The translations under genes were made by a program, and so were the position numbers. 7,298 bases of DNA from Dysgonomonas sp. (GTDB lineage Bacteria; Bacteroidota; Bacteroidia; Bacteroidales; Dysgonomonadaceae): NCBI GenBank assembly GCA_030151105.1, contig JASLEN010000231.1, positions 1-7,298 of the forward strand, given 5' to 3'. Shown piece after piece: positions 6,929 to 7,298 of the stretch (position 1 is its first letter; each line of letters opens with the position of its first letter). Below the pieces are notes generated by a model, which made no database searches, was not told the DNA's origin, and was given only the letters and a program-made list of their open reading frames with translations.

Positions 6929-7117
6929 TTTGAATTATATTTATTTGTTATATTTTTCGTTTTTCATCAATCTGAATAGCAAAATAGATGCCAAAAAATA
7001 ACGAATGACAAATTGTCGCTAGATAAATGAGCCTTCTATATTCCATAAATCTATAGATGCAAAAACTTAATAAATATAATCTATACCACATACACAAAAC
7101 ACAAAAAACACATTCAA
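6929..7117. promoter_or_regulatory. AT-rich upstream region of htpG, no gene seen
   Basis: This stretch should carry the htpG promoter, but no TAnnTTTG box with a correctly spaced TTTG appears on the minus strand. The closest, TATTTTTTG at 7000-6992, has one base too many. A perfect palindrome ATCTATAGAT lies at 7049-7058. GC content over 7021-7110 is about 24%, in line with Bacteroidota intergenic DNA. The gene that would normally precede htpG is not present, because the sequence changes character near 7117-7137. Confidence 0.5.
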
Positions 7118-7137
7118 AGGCTGGAATATAGCTGCCT

Positions 7138-7191
7138 GACCCGGCCATCCACGTCGGGCGGCATGCGCGGAAGCGCGTGGATGCCCCGGTC
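7138..7191. repeat. Imperfect inverted repeat in the GC-rich tail
   Basis: GACCCGGCCATCCACG (7138-7153) pairs with CGTGGATGCCCCGGTC (7176-7191) at 14 of 16 positions, enclosing 22 bases. Inside, ATGCGC-GGAA-GCGCGT adds a small hairpin. The result is a long cruciform-type element, a common form for dispersed intergenic repeats in rhizobial genomes. Confidence 0.7.
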
Positions 7192-7231
7192 AAGCCCGGG
7201 CATGACAGCGGAGAGAGGGGAGCGTAGCGCC

Positions 7232-7286
7232 GTGCCCACCAGCTTTACCCGCGGCACGATGGCGGGCACGCTGCGCTTTGCCCACC
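7232..7286. repeat. Second inverted/direct repeat set in the GC-rich tail
   Basis: GTGCCCACC (7232-7240) is complementary at 8 of 9 positions to GGCGGGCAC (7261-7269). TGCCCACC recurs directly at 7279-7286, so either copy can pair with the central GGCGGGCA. The element is cut by the end of the window. Confidence 0.55.
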
Positions 7287-7298
7287 CTACGAAATCAT

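Larger units (their letters stand above)
7131..7298. other. GC-rich foreign tail, Bradyrhizobium-like intergenic DNA (probable chimera)
   Basis: Positions 7141-7298 are about 70% GC (110 of 158 bases), while the 90 bases ending at 7110 are about 24%. The wording is also foreign. CGTGGATGCCCCGGTCAAGC followed by CCGGGCATGAC, and GGCGGGCACGCTGCGCTTTG followed by CCCACCCTACG, resemble short intergenic repeats I associate with Bradyrhizobium and related Alphaproteobacteria. No coding sequence is supported in it. The exact break cannot be fixed by eye; it falls between about 7117 and 7137. The species link comes from recalled sequence pattern, not a search. The compositional break is directly visible. 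Confidence 0.8.

Noticed and set aside
6929..7117. CIRCE-type heat-shock operator upstream of htpG
   Set aside because: Neither arm of the TTAGCACTC/GAGTGCTAA pair is present.
6948..7193. Minus-strand ORF of 81 codons spanning the composition break
   Set aside because: It starts in the GC-rich foreign tail and continues through AT-rich DNA. The translation is a mixture rich in Cys, Tyr, Ile and Leu without any recognisable motif, and there is no matching promoter. It is an artefact of the join.

Overview
The window looks like the end of a Bacteroidota (probably Bacteroidales) contig. The DNA is AT-rich. The genes lack Shine-Dalgarno sequences and have A-rich leaders. One intergenic region carries a full Bacteroides-type sigma promoter (TTTG, 19 nt, TAnnTTTG). 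One protein has a secreted/surface architecture I associate with this phylum. The last ~165 bases are very different: about 70% GC, against about 24% just before, with the compact inverted-repeat style of Bradyrhizobium-like alphaproteobacterial intergenic DNA. I read that end as a chimeric join or contamination rather than part of the same chromosome.

Layout. Positions 1-657 (+) hold a Rossmann-fold NAD(P)-binding protein that lacks only its first few residues. It converges, with one base between the stop codons, on a SAMHD1/dGTPase-like HD-domain phosphohydrolase (659-1885, -). A 242-bp divergent intergenic region separates the HD gene from a TerC-family membrane protein (2128-2919, +). A perfect 18-bp hairpin (2941-2980) serves as a two-way terminator between terC and the next convergent gene. 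That gene (2998-4821, -) encodes a 607-residue secreted protein: signal peptide, a Bacteroidota surface-protein N-terminal module, an Ig-like module, and a C-terminal glutamine-amidotransferase-like (ThuA-like) fold. Its promoter (4903-4933) and the htpG terminator (4961-5004) share the next gap. A complete Hsp90-family chaperone gene, htpG (5036-6928, -), follows. Upstream of htpG are about 200 bp of AT-rich DNA and then the foreign GC-rich tail.

The genes do not form an evident pathway. All of them appear to be single transcription units: each neighbour pair is convergent or divergent, or is separated by a promoter and a terminator. Most are housekeeping or stress functions: nucleotide metabolism, metal export or envelope homeostasis, and protein folding. 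I see no defence system, mobile element, CRISPR array or RNA gene. The least explained item is the 607-residue secreted protein. The most consequential observation for a user of this contig is the compositional break near 7117-7137.
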